The notes: generated from the sequence alone by a model not told the origin. A DNA stretch of 64,000 nt from Georgenia subflava (GCF_009193155.1 NZ_VUKD01000003.1:682001-746000), one strand, 5' to 3'. Shown: positions 34,008-42,454, counted from the stretch's first letter. Program-made: numbers and translations.

Positions 34008-35038
34008 CAGGCCAGCTCCAGCATCGCCGTGTTCAGCCCGGAGCCGACGCCCAGGCACATCACCCGGTCGCCGGGGCTGAGGGACTCCGCCTGCTCCGAC
34101 AGGGTCATCGCGATCGCCGCCGGGCCCACGTTGCCCCACCGGTCGAACGTGATGGGGACCGCGGCCGGGTCCAGGTCGACGGCGTCGATGATCGCCTGGG
34201 TGTAGGGCGTGGAGATCTGGTGGGTGACGTAGCGGTCCATGGACGACCAGTCCCACCCGTCGGCCTCGGCCTCGCGCCACGCGTCGACCACGAGCTTGAG
34301 CCCCTTGCCGAGGAGGTTCTTGGTGTCGGTCGTCATCTTGCCGAACGACCCCACGCACAGCTCGTGGTGCTCGGTGCCGGCGCGCGAGACGGCGCCGAGG
34401 ATGCGGTGCCCGTCGGGGCGGTCCGAGGCGCGCCCGATGACCGCGGCGGCGGCGCCGTCGCCCAGGGTGAGCGAGGCGAACTGGTCGGTGTAGTCCTGGC
34501 GGGTGACGCCGTCGGCGTTCAGGCGGGTGAGCGTGTCCTCCTGCGTACGGCGCACGTCCTCGGCGTTGACGATCACGGCGTGGTCGATCTGGCCCGCGTC
34601 GATCATGGCGGCGGCCATCTGCACTCCGTTGACGAAGCCGACGCACGCGTTGGTGATGTCGAAGTTCAGTGCAGAGCTCGGCAGGCCCATGCGGTCGTGG
34701 ATGCGCACCGCGACGGACGGCTCGAGGTGGGCGCGCGAGACCGAGGTGTTGATCAGCAGGCCGACCTGCGCCGGGTCCACGCCCGCCTCGGCCAGGGCCT
34801 TGGAGCCGGCCTCGGCCGCCATGTCCTCGAACTGGGTGCCCTCCTCCCACCAGCGGCGCTCACGCACCCCGGAGACCCGCTCGAGCAGGTTCTTCGGCAG
34901 CCGCAGCAGCTTGCGGGGCACGGCGAGCCGGTCCTCGAACTCGGCGGAGGTCACCACCCTCGGCGCCTCGATGTGCGACAGCCCCACGATGGCACTGTCG
35001 CGGTACCGGAAGGTCGCGTTTCCCTGAAGACTCACCAC
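34004..35038 (-). CDS. oleA: OleA, acyl-CoA condensing thiolase
   Basis: A 344-residue thiolase-superfamily enzyme that condenses two fatty acyl-CoAs head to head into a 2-alkyl-3-ketoacid, the first step of long-chain olefin synthesis. Catalytic residues are visible: C132 in FDITNACVGFVNG, H273 in THQIS, N303 in WGNVGP, and the extra base E106 in RAHLEPSVA that is typical of OleA rather than of FabH. Two adjacent GTG codons (35038, 35035) can start it. There is no ribosome site, and a TAACCT box ends 6 bases before 35035, so a leaderless start there is plausible. It heads the oleA-oleBC-oleD operon. Confidence 0.95.
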   Translation of the reverse strand: MVSLQGNATFRYRDSAIVGLSHIEAPRVVTSAEFEDRLAVPRKLLRLPKNLLERVSGVRERRWWEEGTQFEDMAAEAGSKALAEAGVDPAQVGLLINTSVSRAHLEPSVAVRIHDRMGLPSSALNFDITNACVGFVNGVQMAAAMIDAGQIDHAVIVNAEDVRRTQEDTLTRLNADGVTRQDYTDQFASLTLGDGAAAAVIGRASDRPDGHRILGAVSRAGTEHHELCVGSFGKMTTDTKNLLGKGLKLVVDAWREAEADGWDWSSMDRYVTHQISTPYTQAIIDAVDLDPAAVPITFDRWGNVGPAAIAMTLSEQAESLSPGDRVMCLGVGSGLNTAMLELAW

Positions 35039-35041
35039 CCA

Positions 35042-35047
35042 AGGTTA
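35042..35047 (-). promoter_or_regulatory. Putative -10 box of oleA
   Basis: TAACCT on the minus strand lies 6 bases before the GTG at 35035 and no Shine-Dalgarno sequence intervenes. This fits a leaderless ole transcript. The -35 region is not recognisable. Confidence 0.4.
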
Positions 35048-35238
35048 CGGAACCCTGCCAGCAGGGCGCACCTGGATCGCTCGTGCGGAGAGATGGTTCA
35101 CAACTGGCGGAATTCCGGAACTCTCCCGGCCGTCCGTCCGGCCGGGTCCCGCGCAGTCCGTCCGGTTCGGTCCACGTCGCCCGTCCGGCCCGTTCGGGAA
35201 CGTGTCGTCCGGACGACCTGCTCGTCCGTCCGGTTCGG

Positions 35239-35358
35239 TCCGGCGTCGTTCGTCCGGCTCGGTGCGGCGTCGTCCGTCCGGTCCGGTGCGGCGTCGTCCG
35301 TCCGGTTCGGTGCGGCGTCGTCCGTCCGGTTCGATCCGGCGTCGTCCGTCGGGTTCCG
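35239..35358. repeat. Five 24-base tandem repeats between oleA and the primase gene
   Basis: Five head-to-tail 24-base units based on TGCGGCGTCGTCCGTCCGGT start at 35239, 35263, 35287, 35311 and 35335. The middle three differ at one or two positions. More degenerate GTCCGTCCGG units extend back to about 35125. The array fills most of the 353-base spacer (35039-35391) between divergent genes and ends 21 bases before the next promoter box. An open frame runs through it but is not supported as coding. Confidence 0.9.
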
Positions 35359-35379
35359 TCCCGCCGCCCTGCCCTGCCC

Positions 35380-35385
35380 TACGCT
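35380..35385 (+). promoter_or_regulatory. Putative -10 box of a leaderless primase-polymerase transcript
   Basis: TACGCT matches TANNNT and ends 6 bases before the ATG at 35392, with no ribosome site between, which is the leaderless arrangement. Confidence 0.45.
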
Positions 35386-35391
35386 CGCCTC

Positions 35392-36414
35392 ATGGCTTCA
35401 TCGGCGAAGATGTTGGAGGTGCCCGGACCGCAGGGTCCGCGGCAGGTGCGCGTGTCGAGCCCGGACCGGGTGATGTGGCCCGACGCGGGCATCACCAAGT
35501 GGGACCTCGCCGAGTACGTCGCGGCCGTCTCCGACGGGTTCCTGCGCGCAGTGGGCGATCGGCCAGTGACCCTGCAGCGCTTCCCCGGGGGCATCGAGGG
35601 TGAGGAGTTCTTCTCCAAGAACCCGCCCCGCGGTGCGCCCGAGTGGGCACGGACGGTCGTGTGCACCTATCCCTCCGGCCGCACGCACCCGCAGCTGGTG
35701 ATCGACGAGATCGCCACCGCGGTCTGGGCGGTCCAGATGAACACCGTGACCTTTCACCCCTGGCCCGTGCGCTCGGCCGACAACGACAAGCCGGACGAGC
35801 TGCGCATCGATCTGGACCCGCAGCCGGGCAAGGGGTTCACCGATGTCGTCGAGGCCGCGTTCGGGCTGCGCGAGCTGATGACCGAGCTCGGCCTGACCCC
35901 CTTCGTCAAGACCTCCGGGCACCGGGGCGTGCACGTGTACGCCCGGATCGAGCCGACCCACGAGTTCCTCGACGTGCGCCACGGGGTCATCGGCATCGCC
36001 CGCGAGCTCGAGCGACGGATGCCGGAGCTGGTGACGACGGCCTGGTGGAAGGAGGAGCGCGGCGAGAAGATCTTCGTCGACTTCAACCAGGCGAACCGTG
36101 ACCGGACCATCGCGTCCGCGTACAGCCCTCGGCCGCTGCCCGGCGCACCGGTGTCGATGCCCGTGAGCTGGGAGCAGCTGCGCGACGTCGCACCCGCCGA
36201 GTTCACCGTACGCACCGTGCCCTCGCTCCTGGCGACCGACGGTGACGCCTGGGCCTCGATCGGCGACGCCGTCGGCCGGGTGGGAACCGCCCTCGAGCTC
36301 TGGGAGCGGGACGTGGCGGACGGACTCGGCGAGCTGCCCTTTCCGCCGGAGTACCCGAAGATGCCGGGCGAGCCGCCGCGCGTGCAGCCGAGCCGGCGCA
36401 AGATGGCCGAGTAG
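35392..36414 (+). CDS. LigD-type primase-polymerase (PrimC-like)
   Basis: A 340-residue stand-alone polymerase of the archaeo-eukaryotic primase superfamily, as in the polymerase domain of LigD. Catalytic residues are in ELRIDLDPQPGKGF (the DLD metal site), with SGHRGVHVYARI, FFSKNPPRGAPEW and FVDFNQANRDRTIASAYS as further family marks. Such proteins fill short gaps with a preference for ribonucleotides during excision or end-joining repair. It faces a LigC-like ligase gene end to end, the same pairing as mycobacterial PrimC and LigC, so a role in gap filling before ligation is likely. ATG at 35392, apparently leaderless. Confidence 0.92.
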   Translation: MASSAKMLEVPGPQGPRQVRVSSPDRVMWPDAGITKWDLAEYVAAVSDGFLRAVGDRPVTLQRFPGGIEGEEFFSKNPPRGAPEWARTVVCTYPSGRTHPQLVIDEIATAVWAVQMNTVTFHPWPVRSADNDKPDELRIDLDPQPGKGFTDVVEAAFGLRELMTELGLTPFVKTSGHRGVHVYARIEPTHEFLDVRHGVIGIARELERRMPELVTTAWWKEERGEKIFVDFNQANRDRTIASAYSPRPLPGAPVSMPVSWEQLRDVAPAEFTVRTVPSLLATDGDAWASIGDAVGRVGTALELWERDVADGLGELPFPPEYPKMPGEPPRVQPSRRKMAE

Positions 36415-36429
36415 GCGGCCACGCAGCAC

Positions 36430-36550
36430 CGTTGAGCAAGCGGGCTCGCGACCACTTCGTGCCCCTCGCCGACCACCACCCGCCGAGCGACACGTTCCGA
36501 CCGCCGGACGACCACTTCGTGCCACTCGCGAGCGTGACCGCTGCTCAACG
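36430..36550. repeat. Nested direct and inverted repeats between primase and ligase genes
   Basis: CGTTGAGCA at 36430-36438 is inverted as TGCTCAACG at 36542-36550 (covering the ligase stop). Inside, the 15-base CGACCACTTCGTGCC occurs at 36449-36463 and again exactly 60 bases later at 36509-36523. The spacer may fold into a large structure acting as a terminator for both converging genes. Confidence 0.75.
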
Positions 36551-37606
36551 CTGCAGGACGGCGTCCAGGTCGTAGGCCAGGGGGCGCTCCACCTGCGCGA
36601 GCGTGCAGGAGGTCGGGTCGCGGTCCGGGCGCCAGCGCAGGAACTGCGCTGAGTGGCGGAAGCGCGACCCCTCCAGCTGGTCGAACTTCACCTCGACCAC
36701 CCGCTCGGGCCGCAGACGCACGAAGCTGACGTCCTTGTTGCCGCTGAAGCGCGACCTGTCGGTCTCCCCACGCACCGCCTCGCCGGCCTCGTCGCGGACC
36801 ACGAGGTCGTCCAGCTCGTCGACGAGCTCCTTGCGACGCTTGTCCGTGAACGCCGAGATACCGCCGACGTTGAAGAGGTTCCCGGCGTCGTCGTAGAGGC
36901 CCAGCAGCAAGGAGCCGACGCCGGAGCCCGACTTGTGGACCCGGTAACCGACGACCACGGCTTCGGCCGTGCGGGCGTGCTTGATCTTGAGCATGACCCG
37001 CTTGCCCGGCTGGTACGCGTGAGCCAGGCCCTTGGCGACGACACCGTCGAGCCCGGCGCCCTCGAACCGGGTGAACCAGTCCTCGGCGAGGGCCTGGTCG
37101 CGCGTGGTGCGGGTCAGGTGCAGGGGCGCCCCGGCCGCCAGACCGCCAAGCGCCTCCTCGAGCCGGGCGCGCCGGGTCGCGAACGGCTCGGGCATGAGGT
37201 CCTGGTCGCCGAGGGCGAGCAGGTCGAAGGCCACGATCTCGGCCGGGGTCTCGACGGAGAGCTTCGCCACCCGCGAGGCCGCCGGGTGGATGCGCTGCGA
37301 CAGCGTCTCCCAGTCGAGCCGCTGTCCGCCGGGGGCGCCGGCGCGCACGACGATCTCCGCGTCGACGGCGCAGCGCGTCGGCAGGTGCTCCCGCACCGCC
37401 TCGACGACCTCGGGGAAGTACCGGGTCAGCGGCTTGCTGCCCCGGCTCGCCAGCTCGACCTCGTCGCCGTCGCGCAGGACGATGCAGCGGAAGCCGTCCC
37501 ACTTGGGTTCGTAGGACCACCCTCCCTCGATCGCGTCCTGGGCTGGGACGGCTGGGACGGCCTTGGCGAGCATCGGCGCTACGGGCAGGGAGATCGGGAG
37601 TTCCAC
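36545..37606 (-). CDS. ATP-dependent DNA ligase (LigC-like)
   Basis: A 353-residue ATP-dependent DNA ligase made of a nucleotidyltransferase domain and an OB fold, the size of mycobacterial LigC. The nucleophile is K35 in SYEPKWDGFRCIV (motif I); other motifs are SRGSKPLTRYF (Ia), VDAEIVV (III), LDGVVAKGL (IV) and MLKIKHARTAEAVVVG (V). It seals nicks, probably in base excision or end-joining repair with the adjacent primase-polymerase, which it faces tail to tail. GTG start at 37606 with AGGA 7 bases upstream. It stands 350 bases from the metS gene, across a repeat-rich spacer. Confidence 0.93.
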   Translation of the reverse strand: MELPISLPVAPMLAKAVPAVPAQDAIEGGWSYEPKWDGFRCIVLRDGDEVELASRGSKPLTRYFPEVVEAVREHLPTRCAVDAEIVVRAGAPGGQRLDWETLSQRIHPAASRVAKLSVETPAEIVAFDLLALGDQDLMPEPFATRRARLEEALGGLAAGAPLHLTRTTRDQALAEDWFTRFEGAGLDGVVAKGLAHAYQPGKRVMLKIKHARTAEAVVVGYRVHKSGSGVGSLLLGLYDDAGNLFNVGGISAFTDKRRKELVDELDDLVVRDEAGEAVRGETDRSRFSGNKDVSFVRLRPERVVEVKFDQLEGSRFRHSAQFLRWRPDRDPTSCTLAQVERPLAYDLDAVLQR

Positions 37607-37765
37607 ACAGACATCCTGTCGGTCGGGGGACGGTGGCGCGCGGCGACCAGCTGGGGACGACGCGATTCAGGACGGGTGACGATGGCACGCGGCGCGGGCC
37701 GTGCGAACGGCGCAGCGCGGGGTCCGCGGACAACGCGGCGCGGGGCGTGACGCGCGACGGCCGGT

Positions 37766-37837
37766 CCGGCCGCCGCGTGCCGGGTCGCTCCGGCCGCCGC
37801 GTGCCGGGTCGCTCCGGCCGCCGCGTGCCGGGTCGCT
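37766..37837. repeat. Three perfect 24-base repeats in the ligase-metS spacer
   Basis: The spacer 37607-37956 (350 bases) has no gene. It holds three head-to-tail copies of a 24-base unit beginning CCGGCCGCCGCGTGCCGGGT (37766, 37790, 37814) and four further diverged copies of its core CCGCCGCGTGCCG up to 37950. The array lies upstream of the ligase gene and downstream of metS. Confidence 0.92.
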
Positions 37838-37956
37838 ACGGCCGACGAGCGCCGCGCCGCCAGAGCCGCCGCGTGCCGGGCCGGTACGGCCGACGGGCGC
37901 CGTGCAGCCAGAGCCGCCGCGTGCCGCGACCCCAGAGCCGCCGCGTGCCGGGGCCG

Positions 37957-38109
37957 CTACAGCCGTCGCGCACCCGGCTCGTCGAGCGGGCGCTCGTCGG
38001 GCCGGTCGTCCTCCAGCGGGTTCCGGGCGAGGAACGTGATGGCGAGCACCAGGCCTCCCCACACGACGAGGATGGCGATGATCATCATGATGAGAGCGGT
38101 GGTGGTCAT
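37957..38109 (-). CDS. metS: Methionine/alanine importer small subunit (MetS family)
   Basis: A 50-residue protein with one membrane helix (MTTTALIMMIIAILVVWGGLVLAITFLARNPL) and a charged tail. This is the pattern of the small subunit that accompanies NSS-type methionine or alanine importers in actinobacteria. The ATG overlaps the stop of the NSS gene by 4 bases (ATGA at 38106-38109) and GGAGGCGCACCG provides a ribosome site, so the two are coupled. The helix probably packs against the transporter. It is below the size at which many annotation tools report genes. Confidence 0.85.
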   Translation of the reverse strand: MTTTALIMMIIAILVVWGGLVLAITFLARNPLEDDRPDERPLDEPGARRL

Positions 38110-39689
38110 CGGTGCGCCTCCGGGTTCGTGGAGCCGGTATCGAGGCGGGCGGAGCTGCCCTCGAAGCCGGCGATCGGGTCTGGCGTGTAGTCGTCGACCG
38201 GTCGACGCCAGCGGATGAGCGAGTAGACGACGGCCGCGAGGATCATCGCGCCGACCACGCCCCAGCCGACGATGTTGACGAAGCTCTCCGGGTAGCCGCC
38301 GTAGGGCGTGGTGATCAGGTCGATCACGGTGGTCGCGAGCATGTAGAGCAGGGCGAGCGGGACGATGATGCCCACCAGCACCCGCCACCAGGTCCCGACC
38401 CGGGCGGTGGAGACAGAGTTGAGGTGCGCCTGCAGCTCCGGCAGCTTCCGCAGTCCGAATCCGAGGATGAGGCACATGAGGATGGCCGAGCTCACGACAC
38501 CGATCTCGTTGGTGTACTTGTCGACCGTGTCCAGCATCGCCAGCGACGAGGTGGTGGAGAACAGCGCCAGGGAGACGATCGCGCACAGACCGCCGATGAG
38601 CACCGAGACCTGCACGCGGGAGAGGCCGAACTTCTCCTGGAAGGCCGCCGAGATCACCTGCATGATCGAGATCAGCGAGGTGAAGCCGGCCAGGGTGAGC
38701 GAGGCGAAGAACAGCACCCCGAAGATGGGGCCGCCCGGCATGAGCGAGACGATCTGCGGGAAGGTGATGAAGCTCAGCACGACGCCGGTGAGCCCCTCCA
38801 GCTCCCCGACGGCGACCCCTTGCTGGAAGGCCATGTAGCCGAGCGTCGCGAAGACGCCGATGCCGGCGAGGAGCTCGAAGGAGCTGTTGGCGAAGGCCGC
38901 CACGTACGAGACCGGCACCAGGTTGGAGCGCCGCCGGAGGTAGCTGGAGTACGTGAGCATGATGCCGAAGGCGATGGACAGCGAGAAGAAGATCTGGCTG
39001 TAGGCCGCCACCCACACCCCGGGGTCGGACAGAGCCGACCAGTCCGGGGTGAAGAAGGCGTTGAGCCCGTCCATCGCCCCGTCCAGGAACAGCGCACGCA
39101 CCACGAGGATGAGGAAGAGGATCACCAGCAGCGGCAGGAAGATCTTGTTCGCCCGCTCGATGCCCTTGGCGACGCCGAGCGCGAGGATCACGAGCGTGAC
39201 GATCCAGACGATCAGGAGCGGCCAGAAGATGCCGGCCACGATGTCGGTCGTGACGGTGGCGCCGGCGTCCTGCAGGAACTCGCCGATGAAGAAGGTGGCC
39301 GGGTCGTCGCCCCAGGCGAGGGAGACCGAGAAGCCCATGTACCGGATCGCCCAGACGATGATGACCGTGTAGTAGGTCGCGATCACGAAGGCGATGGCCA
39401 CCTGGAACCAGCCCAGCGGCTCGAACTTCTTGCCGAGCCGGCGGAACACCGTCGGCGCCGAGCCACGGAACCGGTGCCCGAGCGAGTAGTCGAGCAGCAG
39501 GATCGGCACCCCGGCCGTCAGCAGCGCGACGAGGTACGGGATGAGGAAGGCCCCGCCGCCGTTCTCGTAGGCGACGCCGGGGAACCGCCAGATGTTCCCC
39601 AGGCCGATCGCCGAGCCGATCGCCGAGAGCAGGAAGCCGAGCTGCCCGGTCCACTGCTCCCGCTCGGCAGGTCTGGTTGTCGTTGCCAT
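38106..39689 (-). CDS. Sodium-dependent NSS-family amino-acid transporter (MetP-like)
   Basis: A 527-residue neurotransmitter:sodium symporter-family protein with 11-12 membrane helices. The first helix reads GFLLSAIGSAIGLGNIWRFPGVAYENGGGAFLIPY, the diagnostic sodium- and substrate-binding segment; TVFRRLGKKFEPLGWFQVAIAF and LSIAFGIMLTYSSYL are further family stretches. With the small subunit behind it, it most resembles MetPS-type importers of methionine or alanine. ATG at 39689 with GAGGG 6 bases upstream. The divergent MetE-like gene 244 bases away supports a methionine link, which is inference. Confidence 0.92.
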   Translation of the reverse strand: MATTTRPAEREQWTGQLGFLLSAIGSAIGLGNIWRFPGVAYENGGGAFLIPYLVALLTAGVPILLLDYSLGHRFRGSAPTVFRRLGKKFEPLGWFQVAIAFVIATYYTVIIVWAIRYMGFSVSLAWGDDPATFFIGEFLQDAGATVTTDIVAGIFWPLLIVWIVTLVILALGVAKGIERANKIFLPLLVILFLILVVRALFLDGAMDGLNAFFTPDWSALSDPGVWVAAYSQIFFSLSIAFGIMLTYSSYLRRRSNLVPVSYVAAFANSSFELLAGIGVFATLGYMAFQQGVAVGELEGLTGVVLSFITFPQIVSLMPGGPIFGVLFFASLTLAGFTSLISIMQVISAAFQEKFGLSRVQVSVLIGGLCAIVSLALFSTTSSLAMLDTVDKYTNEIGVVSSAILMCLILGFGLRKLPELQAHLNSVSTARVGTWWRVLVGIIVPLALLYMLATTVIDLITTPYGGYPESFVNIVGWGVVGAMILAAVVYSLIRWRRPVDDYTPDPIAGFEGSSARLDTGSTNPEAHR

Positions 39690-39933
39690 CGTGTCCCTCT
39701 CGTGCCGGGAGCGCCGCCGGCGGAGGCGATAACCGCAGCGCTGCGGGTGTCACTGGCGCCGTGAGGCGCATGTTGCGGGTGATGATAGCGGTACCAGTGC
39801 AGGTCGCCGCCAGTATCCACGGGATGAGCCGATCCGCACCGGCTCTCCCATGCTGACGACGTCGGGTGCCGCGCGCGGGACGGACCTGCCACGATCGTGC
39901 CGACGACGAAGCCGCCGACCAGACGAGGAACAC

Positions 39934-41187
39934 ATGCTTGCCAGCACCGACCGCATCCGGACCACCCACGCCGGCTCCCTGCCCCGGACGCCCGAGCTCA
40001 TCGCCGCCAACGCCGCCCGCGAGGCGGGCGCTGACGGCGCTGCGGACGCCGACGGCGGTGCGGACACCGACGGCGTTGCGGACGGCAAAGACTTCGACGC
40101 GCTGCTCTCGGCAGCCGTGACGGACCTGGTCCGCCGACAGGTCGAGCTGGGCATCGACGTCGTCGGCGACGGCGAGTTCGGCAAGGCCATGACCTCGGCG
40201 GTCGACTACGGCGCCTGGTGGTCCTACTCCTTCCAGCGCACCGGCGGCCTGGAGATCGACGGCGACGACTCGTGGGCGACCGAGCAGGTCCTCTCCTCCC
40301 CCGGCGACGTCCGGCTCACCGGCTTCGTCCACCGGCGCGACCGCAAGCGTTTCGCGGACGCGTACGCCGACCCCGAGTCCGGCATCTTCACCGGCGGCCC
40401 GAAGCCCTTCCCGTCCGTCACCGGCCCGCTGACCTACACCGGTCAGGAGGCCGTCGCCACCGACGTCAAGAACCTCCGTGCCGCACTGGACCGGACCGGG
40501 GCGCAGGAGGGCTTCATCACCGCCCTGTCCCCCGGCAGCGCCTCGCGCATCACCAACAAGTACTACGGCTCGGACGCAGAGCTCCTCTTCGCCTGGGCCG
40601 ACGTGCTGCGCGAGGAGTACAAGGCGGTCATCGACGCCGGCCTGGTGCTGCAGATCGACGACCCGTCCGTCGCGGAGAACTTCGACCAGATCGAGCCCGA
40701 GCCGTCGGTCGAGGACTACCTCGCCTTCACCCAGCTGCGGGTCGACGCCCTCAACCACGCGCTGCGCGGGCTGCCCGAGGACCAGATCCGGTTCCACCTG
40801 TGCTGGGGCTCCTGGCACGGCCCGCACACCACCGACATCGCGATGCGCGACATCGTCGGCGCGATGCTGCAGATCAACGCCGGCGCCTACTCCTTCGAGG
40901 CCGGGAACGTCCGGCACGAGCACGAGTGGCGGGTGTGGGACGACGTCGCGCTCCCCGAGGGCAAGCTCATCCTGCCCGGCGTGGTCTCGCACGCCACCAA
41001 CGTGGTCGAGCACCCCGAGCTGGTCGCCGACCGCATCGAGCGCTTCGCCGTGCGCGTGGGGCGCGAGAACGTGCTGGCCTCCACTGACTGCGGGCTCGGC
41101 GGGCGCATCCACCCGCAGATCGCCGTAGCCAAGCTCGAGGCGCTCGCCCAAGGGGCGGAGATCGCCACCAGTCGCCTCTGGCGGTGA
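39934..41187 (+). CDS. MetE-like cobalamin-independent methyltransferase (C-terminal domain type)
   Basis: A 417-residue protein homologous to the C-terminal catalytic half of cobalamin-independent methionine synthase, which also covers epoxyalkane:coenzyme M transferase-like enzymes. It starts MLASTDRIRTTHAGSLPRT. Zinc ligands of the family can be placed at His and Cys in RFHLCWGSWHGPHTTD, Glu in SFEAGNVRHEHEW, and Cys in LASTDCGLGGR. It lacks the N-terminal half of MetE, so its methyl donor is uncertain. An acidic Ala/Gly/Asp insert (about residues 30-52) is unusual. ATG at 39934 with GAGGA before it. It is divergent from the NSS importer; its stop lies 7 bases from the converging kinase gene. 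Confidence 0.85.
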   Translation: MLASTDRIRTTHAGSLPRTPELIAANAAREAGADGAADADGGADTDGVADGKDFDALLSAAVTDLVRRQVELGIDVVGDGEFGKAMTSAVDYGAWWSYSFQRTGGLEIDGDDSWATEQVLSSPGDVRLTGFVHRRDRKRFADAYADPESGIFTGGPKPFPSVTGPLTYTGQEAVATDVKNLRAALDRTGAQEGFITALSPGSASRITNKYYGSDAELLFAWADVLREEYKAVIDAGLVLQIDDPSVAENFDQIEPEPSVEDYLAFTQLRVDALNHALRGLPEDQIRFHLCWGSWHGPHTTDIAMRDIVGAMLQINAGAYSFEAGNVRHEHEWRVWDDVALPEGKLILPGVVSHATNVVEHPELVADRIERFAVRVGRENVLASTDCGLGGRIHPQIAVAKLEALAQGAEIATSRLWR

Positions 41188-41194
41188 GGTCCGG

Positions 41195-42454
41195 TCACAG
41201 ACCGCCGGTCCCGCCCGAGCCATCGACGTCCGCCAGCATCTCGCGCGCCAGGGGGAGCCAGCGGGGCCGGAAGGCGTACACGCCGGCGAGGCGCAGCCGG
41301 GTGGCCGCGGCGTAGGCCGGCACGCGTGCCCAGAGCTGCTCCAGGGGCTCCCCGACCCCGGTGAGCAACCCGGTCCGTGCCGCCTCCGCCTGCCGGGCGG
41401 TCAGCAGCCCCTGCGCCACCCGGAGCTCGAGGTGGACGAGGACGTTCGCGACGTCCAGCGCCCGCTCCCCCACCGCCAGGGTGTCGACGTCGATCATCCC
41501 GAGGCGCCCGTCGGGCCGCAGCAGGACCTGCTTGTCGTGCAGATCGCGGTGCAGCACGCCCAGCACCGGCCGGGCCGGCGCGGCACGGAGCCCGCGGGCG
41601 ACCAGCTCGGTGGCACGCTCCACCTGCCCGGCGTCCAGCAGGCCATGGTGGACCGCGGGTGCGAGCCAGGTACCGATGGCCGCCAGCTCGTCCTCGACGC
41701 CGTGCTCGTCGAGGACGGCGGCACGGTCCGCACCGTGCAGCAGCCTCACCGCACGCCCCGCAACCGCCCACGCTGCACGCACCTCGTGGCCGGTCCGAGC
41801 CGGGTCCGCCCCGAGCGCGTGCAGCGTGGTGCCACCGACGTCGGACCAACGCAGCACTCCGTCCCTGACGTCCCCGTCGCCGAGGAGCTCGGGGACGACG
41901 ACGGAGTCGTCGAGCAGCGCACGCACCAGCCGCCCGCGGCGGGCGAGCGCATCTGCCTTGGCCGGGCGGACCACCTTGACGTACTCCACGCCGTCTCCCG
42001 CGGGCACCCGGACGACGGCGCGGCGCCCGGGCCGGTGCGCGACCAGCTGTGCGCCGGGCCGCGCAAGGACGCCGCCCAGCGCGGGCAGCTGGGCATCCGC
42101 CCCCTCGGGCTGGAGCAGCACGCCGTCCGCCACACGCCCACCGGGAGTCTTCGCGGCGACGGCCGCGAGCCGGGCCGGGTCGGCGAACCACTGCGCAGCC
42201 ACGGCCGCCTGCCCCGGGTCTGCGCCGTCGACCGTCGGCCTCAACGGAGAGAGCTCGAGGAGGGCGTGCTCCGTTCCCCGCGGCCAGGCGCGCTCGACCC
42301 GGTAGCAGCGTTCGCCGTCGTGCACCTCGCGCGGCAGCCGGGTGCGGGCGCGCATCGGGGCTCGGGCGTTCGTCTGCGGCATCGAGACCCGGGCGTTCGT
42401 CATCGGCAGCCTGCCCCGGAAGGTCGCGATCACCCGAGGGCTGGGGGCGGTCAT
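41195..42454 (-). CDS. APH-fold phosphotransferase (sixth gene of the glycan operon)
   Basis: A 419-residue protein whose C-terminal part has the aminoglycoside-phosphotransferase fold: GVLHRDLHDKQVLLRPDGRLGMIDVDTLAVG contains the catalytic HRD-like Asp and the metal-binding IDVD. The N-terminal domain has a beta-rich lobe with YVKVVRPAKADALARRGRLVRALL. Substrates of such kinases include sugars and small alcohols as well as antibiotics; the setting among glycosyltransferases favours a sugar. The ATG at 42454 overlaps the preceding kinase stop by 4 bases (ATGA). Its stop is 7 bases from the opposing MetE-like gene. I do not recognise an orthologue of known function. Confidence 0.78.
   Translation of the reverse strand: MTAPSPRVIATFRGRLPMTNARVSMPQTNARAPMRARTRLPREVHDGERCYRVERAWPRGTEHALLELSPLRPTVDGADPGQAAVAAQWFADPARLAAVAAKTPGGRVADGVLLQPEGADAQLPALGGVLARPGAQLVAHRPGRRAVVRVPAGDGVEYVKVVRPAKADALARRGRLVRALLDDSVVVPELLGDGDVRDGVLRWSDVGGTTLHALGADPARTGHEVRAAWAVAGRAVRLLHGADRAAVLDEHGVEDELAAIGTWLAPAVHHGLLDAGQVERATELVARGLRAAPARPVLGVLHRDLHDKQVLLRPDGRLGMIDVDTLAVGERALDVANVLVHLELRVAQGLLTARQAEAARTGLLTGVGEPLEQLWARVPAYAAATRLRLAGVYAFRPRWLPLAREMLADVDGSGGTGGL

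Noticed and set aside
34008-34850. Upstream extension of the OleBC frame inside oleA
   Set aside because: It lies within oleA in another phase; the GTGA overlap at 34004-34007 and homology of OleB fix the start at 34007.
35083-35391. In-frame extension of the primase-polymerase through the 24-base repeats
   Set aside because: It would add a repetitive Arg/Val-rich tail with no homology; the family start and a -10 box place the gene start at 35392.
39690-39933. A riboswitch (SAM or cobalamin) in front of the MetE-like or NSS gene
   Set aside because: I see only the 14-base palindrome CCGCAGCGCTGCGG at 39733-39746 and no conserved riboswitch boxes.
38110-41223. Very long minus-strand frame running from the MetE-like gene into metS
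   Set aside because: It overlaps the genuine NSS transporter gene and the opposite-strand methyltransferase, with low-complexity Arg/Gly/Val sequence; only its last 50 codons (metS) show a real protein.
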